NCBI GenBank assembly: GCA_015056575.1
Contig: SVGA01000008.1
Span: forward strand, 62,001 to 126,000
Direction: 5' to 3'
DNA length: 64,000 nt
Origin: Butyrivibrio sp.
Lineage (GTDB): Bacteria; Bacillota; Clostridia; Lachnospirales; Lachnospiraceae
Shown in pieces: positions 46,930 to 56,098 of this stretch. A program made the translations under genes and the position numbers. Position 1 is the first letter of the stretch, and every line of letters begins with the position of its first letter. Under the pieces are notes generated by a model. That model saw only the letters and a program-made list of their open reading frames with translations. It was not told the origin of the DNA and made no database searches.

Positions 46930-48257
46930 CATAATAATCCCTGCAGATCTCTAAAGAATGTGGGATAGGAAATCCCAACGCACTCATCACCGATGATCCT
47001 TGTGGTGCCTTCTGCGGCCAGAGAAGCAATGGCGAAACTCATGGCAAGGCGATGGTCGTCATGGGAGTTAATGTCTGCGCCCTTAAGGGGCTTTCCTCCA
47101 CGGATGATCATTCCGTCATCTGTAGCCTCGATATCACATCCCATTGCCTTAAGTCCGTCTACGACAGTATCGATGCGGTTGGACTCTTTGATCTTAAGCT
47201 CCGCTGCATCTTTTATTATGGTCTCGCAGTCCATGGTGGCTGAGAGAACGGCAATAACAGGAAGCTCGTCAATCATAGTGGGGATATCTTTTCCCCCTAT
47301 AACAAACTGATGGTTCTCATTGCCGTGAAGCTCTGAATGTCTTACAAGGATGTCTGCCTTGGGCTCCGAGGTCTCATCCAGATTTTCCAGGGTGATATCC
47401 GCACCCATCTGCTTGAGGACGGAGAGGATTCCGGCTCTTGTTTTATTGATGCCGACATTCCTTATGAGGATTTCGGAACCGGGTACTATAAGAGCTGCTG
47501 CGATAAAGTAAGCAGCAGATGAGATATCTCCCGGAACATTTATCTTGCGGCCGGTAAGGGGCATTCCCGGATGAAGGATAGCCACGGCGCTTCCGTCCGG
47601 TGCGATTTCATTGTGAATATCAGCGCCAAAGGAAGAGAGCATTATCTCTGTGTGGTTTCTTGAAAGCGCGGGCTCATAGACCATGCAGTCCCCCTCGGCA
47701 TAGAGGCCGGCCAGCATGATGCAGGATTTAACCTGGGCGGAAGCCACAGGATTCTTGTAGGTTATTCCGTGAAGAGTCCTGCCGCCCTTGAAACTAAGGG
47801 GTGCGCAGTCATTGCCCATTACGGAAGTCACATCCGCTCCCATACTGGTAAGTGGAGTGATGATCCTTTTCATGGGCCTTTTTTCTATGGATCTGTCTCC
47901 GGTGATCATGCTGTCAAAGGGCTGGGCAGCAAGGATGCCGGACATAAGTCTTGTGGTGGTGCCGCTGTTCCCTGTATAAAGAGTGGTTGTGGGAGCGCAG
48001 AAGCTGTGAAGTCCCTTGCCGTGCACGGTGATCGTGGGGACTCCGTTAGTGGGGCGAACCGCATGGTCGATATAGACGCCAAGCTTCCTGAAGCAGTCTA
48101 TGGTGGAAAGGCAGTCCGCACTGTTCAAAAAGCCTGTTACTTCGGTGGTGCCTTCGGCCAGGGCGCCAAACATGATGCTTCTGTGGGAGATGGATTTATC
48201 TCCCGGTACAAAAATGTCCCCCTTAAGCGGGTGGGTTGCTTTTTCCAAAGCAATCAT
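46929..48257 (-). CDS. aroA: 3-phosphoshikimate 1-carboxyvinyltransferase (EPSP synthase)
   Basis: AroA adds enolpyruvate to shikimate 3-phosphate in aromatic amino acid synthesis. The protein has GDKSISHRSIMFGALAEG near residue 20, the PEP-site loop LYTGNSGTTTRLMSGIL near residue 85, DRSIEKRPM and a C-terminal DHRLAMSFA. ATG 48257, preceded by GGAGGG, gives 442 residues; an upstream in-frame start adds nine residues without support. It lies 23 bases after tyrA, so the pair is co-transcribed. Confidence 0.96.
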   Translation of the reverse strand: MIALEKATHPLKGDIFVPGDKSISHRSIMFGALAEGTTEVTGFLNSADCLSTIDCFRKLGVYIDHAVRPTNGVPTITVHGKGLHSFCAPTTTLYTGNSGTTTRLMSGILAAQPFDSMITGDRSIEKRPMKRIITPLTSMGADVTSVMGNDCAPLSFKGGRTLHGITYKNPVASAQVKSCIMLAGLYAEGDCMVYEPALSRNHTEIMLSSFGADIHNEIAPDGSAVAILHPGMPLTGRKINVPGDISSAAYFIAAALIVPGSEILIRNVGINKTRAGILSVLKQMGADITLENLDETSEPKADILVRHSELHGNENHQFVIGGKDIPTMIDELPVIAVLSATMDCETIIKDAAELKIKESNRIDTVVDGLKAMGCDIEATDDGMIIRGGKPLKGADINSHDDHRLAMSFAIASLAAEGTTRIIGDECVGISYPTFFRDLQGLL

Positions 48258-48280
48258 ACAAAACCCTCCGATCTGAAATC

Positions 48281-49384
48281 TCAAGTATTTCTTGAGTAGC
48301 AGTTGTATCCGTTATTTGTAAGAATATCCCGGGCTTTATCAAGGCCCTGTCTGTCGTGAAACTCTATCCTCAAGGTTCCCCGTTCATATTCCCTGTTGTG
48401 TACGATTCCGATGTTCTTGATATTAATATTGTTATCAGACAAAAGAACCGCCACTTTAGCCAGGTTACCGGGCTTGTCATCGATATCTACCCGAATATCG
48501 AAAACTGTCTTTAAAGGCCCTCCGGCCATATCGGAAAAGCTCTCTCTGTACTGCCGTGCCATGGTAAAGAAATCCAGTATCTTATCTTCATCATGTTCAT
48601 CGATGGCCAATTTGATCTCGAAAAGAGAATCGATATATTTACCGAGAAGCTCTGAGATATTGTATGCGTTGGTGTTACAGATCTGATTCCACATAACGGG
48701 AGAAGAGGAAGAAATCCTTGTGATATCCTTGAAGCCTCCTGCCGCAATGGTCTTCATCAGCTGCTGTGGATCGTCGTTGTCATGAACAAGGTTGACCAGG
48801 GAAGCTGAGATCACGTGAGGAACATGGCTGATAGCTGCCGTGATATAGTCGTGCTGCTGATAAGGGATTATAAGGGGAATGGCCCCCATACTCTTTACCA
48901 GCTCTTCGTAGTCCTTGAGACGCTCGTCTTCGGTGTCCTTGGTCTTGGTAATGATATAGTAGGCATTCTCAAGGAGCTTCGCCTTTGAATTGCCAAAACC
49001 TATGCGCTCGGTTCCTGCCATGGGGTGACCGCCGATGAACTGACGGGTGAGCCCCAGCTCTTTTACCAGCTCATGGATCCCTGTCTTGACACTGCCGATA
49101 TCCGTGACGGTGGTGCGGGGATCAAGGAATGGTACAAGCATCTTAAGATTCTCGTTGTTTATCTCAACCGGTGCGCAAAGGAAAATATAGTCGCATTCGG
49201 TAAACTCAGGCCCGATGGAATAGAGGGGGACGTCAATTATATTCTCGGCAAAAGCCGTGTCCACAGTCTCCTTGTGGGGTGTATATGCGATGATCTTAGA
49301 ATCCGGGGAAAAGAGCCTGATAGCGCGGGCAATGGATCCTCCGATGAGTCCAAGACCAACAAAACCAAAGGTTTTAGAGTCCAT
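48281..49384 (-). CDS. tyrA: Prephenate dehydrogenase with C-terminal ACT domain
   Basis: TyrA oxidatively decarboxylates prephenate to 4-hydroxyphenylpyruvate for tyrosine. The NAD motif GLGLIGGSIARAI starts at residue 9. GGHPMAGTERIGF near residue 125 and the helical dimer domain follow. An ACT-like domain occupies roughly the last 75 residues (VDIDDKPGNLAKVAVLLSDN), suggesting feedback control by tyrosine. The 367-residue size fits this fused form. It has its own promoter and leads the tyrA-aroA pair. Confidence 0.95.
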   Translation of the reverse strand: MDSKTFGFVGLGLIGGSIARAIRLFSPDSKIIAYTPHKETVDTAFAENIIDVPLYSIGPEFTECDYIFLCAPVEINNENLKMLVPFLDPRTTVTDIGSVKTGIHELVKELGLTRQFIGGHPMAGTERIGFGNSKAKLLENAYYIITKTKDTEDERLKDYEELVKSMGAIPLIIPYQQHDYITAAISHVPHVISASLVNLVHDNDDPQQLMKTIAAGGFKDITRISSSSPVMWNQICNTNAYNISELLGKYIDSLFEIKLAIDEHDEDKILDFFTMARQYRESFSDMAGGPLKTVFDIRVDIDDKPGNLAKVAVLLSDNNINIKNIGIVHNREYERGTLRIEFHDRQGLDKARDILTNNGYNCYSRNT

Positions 49385-49426
49385 TATTGAAAAAATCTCC
49401 CTGTTTAAAGTAACGTCTTAAGCACC

Positions 49427-49455
49427 ACTATATCACTTTAATGTACGAAAATCAA
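49427..49455 (-). promoter_or_regulatory. tyrA: Promoter of tyrA-aroA
   Basis: On the minus strand TTGATT and TATAGT are separated by 17 bases, about 43 bases before the tyrA start. Confidence 0.75.
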
Positions 49456-49511
49456 CGCTTTGAGTGGGAAATTTAACCACAATTATACTTGTGCAAAACG
49501 TACGATATTAC

Positions 49512-49540
49512 TTGTTTTAGGACTATTTTTTTAGTAAAAT
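49512..49540 (+). promoter_or_regulatory. Promoter of the EF-G-like gene
   Basis: TTGTTT and TAAAAT are separated by 17 bases. The leader of about 70 bases ends in CTGGAGGA before the start codon. Confidence 0.75.
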
Positions 49541-49617
49541 GGTTATATGATTTTCTTGGGGAGCTGTAACATATCTTATACATAATTCCCAAATACATCC
49601 AAACTGGAGGACTAGAT

Positions 49618-51708
49618 ATGAACGTTTACACGACAGACAAGATCAGAAACGTAGTACTGTTGGGGCATGGCGGCGCAGGAAAGACCACTCTTGCCGAAGC
49701 TATGGCATACCTTGCAGGGATCACATCCCGTATGGGAAAAGTTGAGGATGGCAACACTCTGAGCGATTTCGATAAGGAAGAGCAGAAGAGAGGCATTTCC
49801 ATCAGCACATCAACTATTCCTCTTGAGTGGGACGGACATAAGATCAACCTACTGGATACTCCCGGCTTCTTTGATTTTGTCGGTGAGGTAGAAGAGGCTA
49901 TCAGCGTAGCCGATGCAGCTATCATTGTTGTTTCGGGTAAGGCAGGGATCGAAGTTGGAACAGAGAGAGCATGGGATCTTTGCGAGAAGTATAAGATTCC
50001 CCGTATGTTCTTTGTTTCCGATATGGATATAGATGATGTTTCTTACAGACAGGTTGTTCAGGATCTGACAGATAAATACGGCAAAAAGATGGCTCCTTTC
50101 AATCTTCCTATCCGTGAGAACGGGAAGTTTGTCGGATATGTAAATATTATCCAGGAGAAGGGCTTCAGATGGGAAGGCAAGGAGGTTGTTGAGTGCCCTG
50201 TTCCCGAGTACAACGAAGCTAACCTCAAGCTCTTTAGAGATACTCTTATTGAGACTGTTGCCGAGACCTCAGAGGAGTTCATGGACAGATACTTTGGCGG
50301 TGATACATTCTCAGAGGCTGAGATCAGAGCAGCTGCCCGCAGCAACGTTTGCGACTGCTCCATCGTTCCTATCGAGATGGGATCAAGCACATTGTGCCAG
50401 GGTATATACACTCTGCTTGATGATATCGTTAAGTACATGCCCAGCCCCGAGAACCGCAAGATGGCCGGCATTAACACCAACACCAACGAAGTATTCGAAG
50501 CTGACTTTGACTTCAGTAAGCCCAAGACTGCTTTCGTATTCAAGACCATGATCGATCCCTTCATCGGTAAGTACTCACTTATCAAGGTTCGTTCAGGTGT
50601 CCTTAAGCCCGACGATCAGATGTACGTTGCAGGCAAGGATCAGGATGTTAAGATCGGCAAGCTCTATGTTCTTCAGGGCAACAAGGCTACTGAGGTTCCC
50701 GAGCTTCACGCAGGTGATCTTGGTGCTCTCCAGAAGGTTGATATCGCAACAGGTGATACACTTTCAACCAAGGCCAATCCTATTACCTATGCTAAGATGG
50801 ATATTTCCAAGCCTTACACTTACATGAGATATCATGCACAGAACAAGGCTGATATCGATAAGATCGCTCAGTCGCTGGCTAAGCTTTCAGCTGAGGATCA
50901 GACCCTTAAGGCAGTTAACGACGCAGAGAACCGTCAGACCCTGCTCTATGGTATGGGCGACATGCATCTTGAAGTTGTTCAGAGTAAGCTCAAGAATATC
51001 TACAAGGTTGACATCGACCTCACTAAACCTAAGGTTGCTTTCAGAGAGACTATCCGCAAGAACTCTGATGTTGAGTACAAGTACAAGAAGCAGACCGGCG
51101 GACACGGACAGTACGGACACGTTAAGATGCGTTTCGAGCCTTCAGGCGATCCTTTAACACCTTATGTATTCGATCAGGAAGTTGTAGGCGGAGCAGTTCC
51201 CAAGAACTTCTTCCCTGCCGTTGAGAAGGGTATCAATGAGTCGGTTCAGAGAGGACCTCTGGCAGCTTACCCTGTAGTAGGCGTTAAGGCAACTCTTTAC
51301 GACGGATCGTATCACCCTGTAGATTCTTCCGAGATGGCCTTCAAGGTTGCTGCATCGGGAGCCTTCAAGAAGGGCTTCATGGAAGCAGGCCCCGTTCTTC
51401 TTGAACCCATCGTATCCCTTAAGGTTACCGTTCCGGATAGCTTTACCGGTGACGTAATGGGTGACCTCAATAAGAGAAGAGGCCGCGTTCTTGGAATGAA
51501 TCCTTCCCTTACGGGCAAGCAGGTCATCGAGGCTGAGGTTCCCATGATGGAACTCTTCGGATACTGCACACAGCTTCGCTCCATGACAGGAGGAAGCGGC
51601 GACTTCGAGTATGAATTCGCAAGATATGAGCAGGCTCCTTCAGATGTTCAGGCCAAGGAAGTTGCAGACAGAGCCGACAAGGTTGCTGCAGCAAACTCAG
51701 AAGAGTAA
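49618..51708 (+). CDS. EF-G paralogue (elongation factor G-like translational GTPase)
   Basis: A 696-residue GTPase with all five EF-G domains. The G1 loop is GHGGAGKTTLAEAM, where standard FusA has GHIDAGKTTTTER. Switch 2 is DTPGFFDF rather than DTPGHVDF, so the catalytic His of switch 2 is replaced by Phe. Switch 1 reads EEQKRGISIS. Domain IV carries TGGHGQYGHVKMRFEP. These changes place it in the EF-G-like (EF-G II type) group rather than housekeeping FusA. It may act in ribosome function under special conditions or have slow GTP hydrolysis. Codon use is strongly biased, suggesting high expression. Confidence 0.88.
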   Translation: MNVYTTDKIRNVVLLGHGGAGKTTLAEAMAYLAGITSRMGKVEDGNTLSDFDKEEQKRGISISTSTIPLEWDGHKINLLDTPGFFDFVGEVEEAISVADAAIIVVSGKAGIEVGTERAWDLCEKYKIPRMFFVSDMDIDDVSYRQVVQDLTDKYGKKMAPFNLPIRENGKFVGYVNIIQEKGFRWEGKEVVECPVPEYNEANLKLFRDTLIETVAETSEEFMDRYFGGDTFSEAEIRAAARSNVCDCSIVPIEMGSSTLCQGIYTLLDDIVKYMPSPENRKMAGINTNTNEVFEADFDFSKPKTAFVFKTMIDPFIGKYSLIKVRSGVLKPDDQMYVAGKDQDVKIGKLYVLQGNKATEVPELHAGDLGALQKVDIATGDTLSTKANPITYAKMDISKPYTYMRYHAQNKADIDKIAQSLAKLSAEDQTLKAVNDAENRQTLLYGMGDMHLEVVQSKLKNIYKVDIDLTKPKVAFRETIRKNSDVEYKYKKQTGGHGQYGHVKMRFEPSGDPLTPYVFDQEVVGGAVPKNFFPAVEKGINESVQRGPLAAYPVVGVKATLYDGSYHPVDSSEMAFKVAASGAFKKGFMEAGPVLLEPIVSLKVTVPDSFTGDVMGDLNKRRGRVLGMNPSLTGKQVIEAEVPMMELFGYCTQLRSMTGGSGDFEYEFARYEQAPSDVQAKEVADRADKVAAANSEE

Positions 51709-51725
51709 TATATATACGTTTTTTC

Positions 51726-51759
51726 AAACTCCTCCGGAGCCTATCCGGGGGAGTTTTTT
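51726..51759 (+). terminator. Terminator after the EF-G-like gene
   Basis: AAACTCCTCCGGA (51726-51738) pairs with TCCGGGGGAGTTT (51744-51756), with one mismatch-type pair, followed by T residues. Confidence 0.88.
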
Positions 51760-51851
51760 AATGGGATAGTGTTGGAAAAATCAGCAAAATTTATAGTGTT
51801 TTTATGATTAAATATACGTTTTTATGATAACATTATGATATGCAGGGACAG

Positions 51852-53783
51852 ATGATATTAAACTATAACTACATAGGGGAAGCGGCAAGTCTTCTTATAA
51901 GCTGCATTCTTATGTTTGTCATGCTTTATACAAGGCCCAAAAAGACCTATGTATACAAGTTTGTTTTTGTTGGAACCATCTGGTCCATCGCAGCCAGTAT
52001 CCTGGAGATCATAATAATCATCATCGCCAACAGGCCGGAGACTTTATATAACAGCAGAGTTTTTCCGGTACTTCTTTTAGTTTATCTAATGGTTTATAAT
52101 GGGGTACTTTACTATATCTTTTCCTATGTGAATATGATGTCCATGGCAAGGCGCAAGCAGCGCAAGGAATTTCTGATAATGTACGCCGTTTTGTCCGCGA
52201 TCTATATCACTGTGCTTATCATTCGCATGGTATCAGGCAGTCTCTATAAGGTTTATCTGGAATACATTGATATATTCGGATTTGTGAGATTCTATTGTAT
52301 AGCCGGGATCATTTGCGCCGCAGTATGCTTCTATGCCACCGTTACCAACAAACATCATATTTCGAGGGTTATCTGGCATACAGTATGTATCTTTGTCCCC
52401 GTTGAGATCATAGTTTTGCTGATGCAGCTATGGGCTGCAAAGTCCTACCATGCCATATTTGCCGGAATAACTCATTCGGCGATACTGCTTCTTGCTTTTC
52501 TTTTATTCCACAATATTCCCTATGATGAAGAATCCGGATGCGAGAGCCAAAATGCGCTGGATGAATTTATAAAAGCAGTTATAGGGAAAAGAGCTTTCTA
52601 CCTGGTATTTACTGAGTTTAAACTTCCTTCCGTCGAGAACTTCATAAGTGAAGGTGATATTCAGATCATAGGCATAAATGCCTGTCGTTCCATAGAGGCC
52701 ATCAGCAATAAGGTCAGACTGTTCAGGATCTCGGAGGACAAATTTGTAAATATTATAGATGTTTCCGACGAGAAAGCGGCCCTTGGCATGGCCAATCAGA
52801 TCAGGGGTGTCTTTGACAGGGTTAAAACCGAACTTAAGCTTCCTTTCAACTACGTGATCATAACAGGAAGGGTTGATAAGCAGCTGAAGGATCCCTTTAA
52901 AATAAGACAGTTTTATGAATATCTTTCGGGCAAATTTGACGATAAGAACAACAGCTATTACTATGTGGCTGAAAAGGAAGACTACGATAATTTTGCAGAT
53001 ATATATGAGATAACCTATTCCCTTAAGGATATAAGGAACAGGATGGATTATAACGATGAAAGAGTTGTTGTATATGCACAGCCCATCTACAGTGTGGATA
53101 CCGATTCCTTCAGAGTAGCTGAAGCTCTTATGAGACTTAAGATAGGAGATAAGATCTATTCTCCGGATAAATTCATTCCAATAGCCGAAAAAAGCGGATG
53201 CATACATGCACTGAGCTGTATAATGCTTGATAAGATATGCAGAGTTGTACAGGATCTGGAAAAATACTACGAATTTGACGCTATCTCCATTAACATATCC
53301 TCCAAGGAGCTGTCCAGCCGTGAGATGGACACCGATTTCCTGGATATAATCGACAAGTATGAGTTCGACGTTTCCAAGATAAGGATGGAGATAACGGAGT
53401 CTGCCATGTTTGAAGATCACAGCGCTGCAGTTGATAACATGGCAATCCTAGACAGAGCCGGAATCCAGTTGTACCTTGATGATTTCGGAACCGGTTATTC
53501 ATCCTTTGAGAGAGTTATGGACTGTCCCGTTAAGACAATTAAGTTTGATAAGACTCTGCTGTACAAATCTCTTGATGATGACAGGATGGATGACATTCTT
53601 TCCTACATGATAGAAGTTTTCAAGAAGAATGGATTTGTCACACTGGTGGAAGGTGTAGAGGATGAGCAGCAGAATAAGTATTCTATGGACAGAGGATTTG
53701 ACTACATTCAGGGTTATCACTACGCTAAGCCGGAACCTATCGAGGAACTGAAGAAATATTTTACAAGAAAGAGTAACTTTTAA
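51852..53783 (+). CDS. Membrane-anchored EAL protein, probable c-di-GMP phosphodiesterase
   Basis: About 643 residues. The first 230 form seven hydrophobic segments, a membrane sensor of unknown ligand. A middle region (about 240-400) is a strongly decayed GGDEF-like domain with no active-site loop. The C-terminal EAL domain is complete: VAEALMRL, ISINISSKEL, RMEITESAM, YLDDFGTGYSSFE and LVEGVED. It should hydrolyse c-di-GMP at the membrane. The start is uncertain: ATG 51852 has AGGGA just upstream, while ATG 51840 has no site. A stretch of minus-strand open frame under it is a shadow. Confidence 0.88.
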   Translation: MILNYNYIGEAASLLISCILMFVMLYTRPKKTYVYKFVFVGTIWSIAASILEIIIIIIANRPETLYNSRVFPVLLLVYLMVYNGVLYYIFSYVNMMSMARRKQRKEFLIMYAVLSAIYITVLIIRMVSGSLYKVYLEYIDIFGFVRFYCIAGIICAAVCFYATVTNKHHISRVIWHTVCIFVPVEIIVLLMQLWAAKSYHAIFAGITHSAILLLAFLLFHNIPYDEESGCESQNALDEFIKAVIGKRAFYLVFTEFKLPSVENFISEGDIQIIGINACRSIEAISNKVRLFRISEDKFVNIIDVSDEKAALGMANQIRGVFDRVKTELKLPFNYVIITGRVDKQLKDPFKIRQFYEYLSGKFDDKNNSYYYVAEKEDYDNFADIYEITYSLKDIRNRMDYNDERVVVYAQPIYSVDTDSFRVAEALMRLKIGDKIYSPDKFIPIAEKSGCIHALSCIMLDKICRVVQDLEKYYEFDAISINISSKELSSREMDTDFLDIIDKYEFDVSKIRMEITESAMFEDHSAAVDNMAILDRAGIQLYLDDFGTGYSSFERVMDCPVKTIKFDKTLLYKSLDDDRMDDILSYMIEVFKKNGFVTLVEGVEDEQQNKYSMDRGFDYIQGYHYAKPEPIEELKKYFTRKSNF

Positions 53784-53801
53784 AATAGTCATGTAATGAT
53801 C

Positions 53802-53841
53802 GCGGTCGGCTTTTCAAAATCGAAGGGCTGGCCGCTTTTTT
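53802..53841 (+). terminator. Terminator after the membrane EAL gene
   Basis: GCGGTCGGC (53802-53810) pairs with GCTGGCCGC (53827-53835), with two G-T pairs, followed by six T residues. Confidence 0.8.
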
Positions 53842-53866
53842 ATGCAAAGTCAGTAAATATGCCGCC

Positions 53867-53895
53867 TTGACACTTACGGTATGATTGTATACAAT
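53867..53895 (+). promoter_or_regulatory. Promoter of the Re-citrate synthase-like cluster with overlapping palindrome
   Basis: A perfect TTGACA and TACAAT are separated by 17 bases. The -10 element is the right half of the 12-base perfect palindrome ATTGTATACAAT (53884-53895). Its core, TTGTATACAA, fits the TnGT-ACnA pattern of FadR-subfamily GntR operators. A regulator of that class is encoded at 55379, so autorepression of the cluster is a sensible inference. Confidence 0.8.
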
Positions 53896-53933
53896 TATGC
53901 AAGGAATACAATTTCTATGAGGTGAGGTTGGTC

Positions 53934-55367
53934 ATGAGCGAGTCAAGTACATTCCAAAATCGTCCGGTGACGATGAACGACAAGAATAATCTTCTTCAGA
54001 TAGAAGAGCATATGTATATTCTTGACGATGTAGAGAAGCCGAACGTATTCAGAAACATGTTCCCCTACGAGGAAGTTCCCAAGATTCCGTTTAACGACAG
54101 GATCGTTCCCCATAATATGCCCAAGGAAATATGGATCACCGATACAACTTTCCGTGACGGACAGCAGTCCAGGGCCCCTTATACCACCAAGCAGATAGTT
54201 GATATTTACGATATGCTGCATAAGCTTGGCGGCCCCAACGGCATGATAAGACAGAGTGAGTTTTTCCTGTACAGTAAGAGTGACAGGGATGCTGTCTATA
54301 AGTGTATGGAGAGGGGCTATGAATTCCCCGAGGTCACCAGTTGGATCAGGGCAAGTGAAGAAGACTTCAAGCTGGTAAAAGAGATCGGAATGAAAGAAAC
54401 GGGTATTCTGGTCAGCTGCTCAGACTACCACATTTTCCTTAAACTTAAGATGACAAGGCGTCAGGCCCTTGAACACTATCTTTCAATTATAAGGGCATGT
54501 CTTGAAGAGGGTATCAGCCCAAGGTGCCATCTTGAGGATATAACAAGAGCCGATATCTACGGCTTCGTTGTTCCATTCTGCGTGGAACTTATGAAGCTCA
54601 AGGATGAATATAAGATACCTATCAAGGTAAGAGCCTGTGATACCATGGGATACGGAGTAAACTTCTCAGGTGCCGTTATTCCCAGAAGTGTACAGGGCAT
54701 TATCTATGCCATCAACACCAATGCCGGTGTACCCAGCGAGCTTATTGAGTGGCACGGACATAACGACTTCTACAAGGCGGTTACAAATTCCACAACAGCC
54801 TGGCTGTACGGATGCTGCTCTGTTAATACATCACTTTTCGGAATCGGTGAGAGAACGGGTAATACACCTCTTGAAGCTATGGTGTTTGAGTACGCCCAGC
54901 TCAAAGGGCATCTTAACGGAATGGACACCAAGGTTATCACAGAGCTTGCTGAGTACTATGAGAAGGAGGTAGGCTTTACGGTACCTGCCAATACACCTTT
55001 TGTGGGTAAAAACTTCAATGTAACAAGAGCAGGGATCCACGCCGACGGACTTCTTAAGAATGAGGAGATATACAATATCTTCGATACAGAGAAATTCCTG
55101 GGAAGGCCTCCCGTAAGCGCAGTTTCTAATACATCAGGCCTTGCGGGCATAGCGCATTGGATCAATATCCACTACAAGCTTAAGGATGAGCATGCTCTTA
55201 CAAAGCAGTCTCCTCTGGTTACAAAGATCAAGGAGTGGGTTGATGCTGAATATGCAGGCGGCAGAGTAACCGTCATGACTGACAAGGAGCTTGTGAGGGA
55301 GATAGAAAAAGTCGGAAACGAGCTTGGCATCAGGGTACAGGAAGGAGAGGTCATTACTGTAAAATGA
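53934..55367 (+). CDS. Re-citrate synthase-like protein (isopropylmalate/homocitrate synthase family)
   Basis: A 477-residue TIM-barrel acyltransferase of the DRE-type family. ITDTTFRDGQQSRAPYT near residue 66 is the catalytic motif, with metal ligands including the His pair in EWHGHNDFYKAV near residue 270. GIHADGLLKNEEIY lies near the C-terminal domain. The sequence style (FRDGQQ, IRQSEFFLYS) and the icd gene nearby resemble clostridial clusters where this family member is Re-citrate synthase, so citrate is the likely product. Isopropylmalate synthase is the usual automatic label and remains possible. Start 53934 has GAGG six bases upstream; an in-frame GTG at 53922 overlaps that site. Confidence 0.85.
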   Translation: MSESSTFQNRPVTMNDKNNLLQIEEHMYILDDVEKPNVFRNMFPYEEVPKIPFNDRIVPHNMPKEIWITDTTFRDGQQSRAPYTTKQIVDIYDMLHKLGGPNGMIRQSEFFLYSKSDRDAVYKCMERGYEFPEVTSWIRASEEDFKLVKEIGMKETGILVSCSDYHIFLKLKMTRRQALEHYLSIIRACLEEGISPRCHLEDITRADIYGFVVPFCVELMKLKDEYKIPIKVRACDTMGYGVNFSGAVIPRSVQGIIYAINTNAGVPSELIEWHGHNDFYKAVTNSTTAWLYGCCSVNTSLFGIGERTGNTPLEAMVFEYAQLKGHLNGMDTKVITELAEYYEKEVGFTVPANTPFVGKNFNVTRAGIHADGLLKNEEIYNIFDTEKFLGRPPVSAVSNTSGLAGIAHWINIHYKLKDEHALTKQSPLVTKIKEWVDAEYAGGRVTVMTDKELVREIEKVGNELGIRVQEGEVITVK

Positions 55368-55378
55368 CCGTATAAAAA

Positions 55379-56059
55379 ATGGAAAACAGAGATTTAAAGC
55401 AGGAAGTAACCGATAAATATTCCTTAAGAGGCAGAGTGTTCCACAGGATCCGAGAGGATATCCTCAACGGTAAATACAAGGATCACGAAGAACTCAAGGA
55501 GGTTGCCATCGGCCAGGAACTGGGGGTATCCAGAACTCCCGTCAGAGAGGCTTTCAGACAACTGGAGCTGGAGGGACTTATTCAGATCATTCCCAACAGG
55601 GGAGCCTATGTCACCGGCATCAAAGTCAAGGATATAGAGGATATCTATATGATCAGATCCAAGCTGGAAGGCCTTTGCGCCAGATGGGCCTGTGAGCACA
55701 TTACAAAGGAGCAGCTTGAGGAGATGGAGGAGAACATATATCTTGCCGAATTCCACGCTGCAAGGGGCCACATGGAGCAGATGGCTGAACTGGATAACCG
55801 ATTCCATACTATTCTCTATGAGTCATGTAATTCCAAGATGCTTGAGCATCTTCTAAAGGACTATCATCAGTATGTGTGGAGAGTGAGGCAGAAGACTCTT
55901 TCCAGCAGCAGAGGTGCTGTTTCCAACGTTGAGCATAAGTACATCATGGAAGCGATCAAGGAGAAAAACCCCGATAAGGCGGAAGAACTGGCTAACCAGC
56001 ATATGATCAACGCTTTCGATAATATGGTGGATAACGGACTGCTTGAGATGTTTGATTAA
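55379..56059 (+). CDS. GntR family regulator, FadR/FCD subfamily
   Basis: A 226-residue repressor-type protein. The N-terminal winged helix (residues 15-80) has LKEVAIGQELGVSRTPVREAFRQLELEGLI, the recognition region. The C-terminal all-helical FCD domain includes the metal/ligand residues of the family around DNRFH near residue 140. It probably senses a carboxylate such as citrate or 2-oxoglutarate; this is inference. It lies 11 bases after the Re-citrate synthase-like gene and 39 before icd. No clear ribosome binding site precedes its ATG, suggesting translational coupling and low expression. The palindrome at 53884 is the likely operator. Confidence 0.92.
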   Translation: MENRDLKQEVTDKYSLRGRVFHRIREDILNGKYKDHEELKEVAIGQELGVSRTPVREAFRQLELEGLIQIIPNRGAYVTGIKVKDIEDIYMIRSKLEGLCARWACEHITKEQLEEMEENIYLAEFHAARGHMEQMAELDNRFHTILYESCNSKMLEHLLKDYHQYVWRVRQKTLSSSRGAVSNVEHKYIMEAIKEKNPDKAEELANQHMINAFDNMVDNGLLEMFD

Positions 56060-56098
56060 AATGGTTCTTTTATCATAATATACGGAGAGGAATGACCT

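Noticed and set aside
52503..53420. 305-codon minus-strand frame under the EAL gene
   Set aside because: Shadow of the EAL coding sequence on the other strand.
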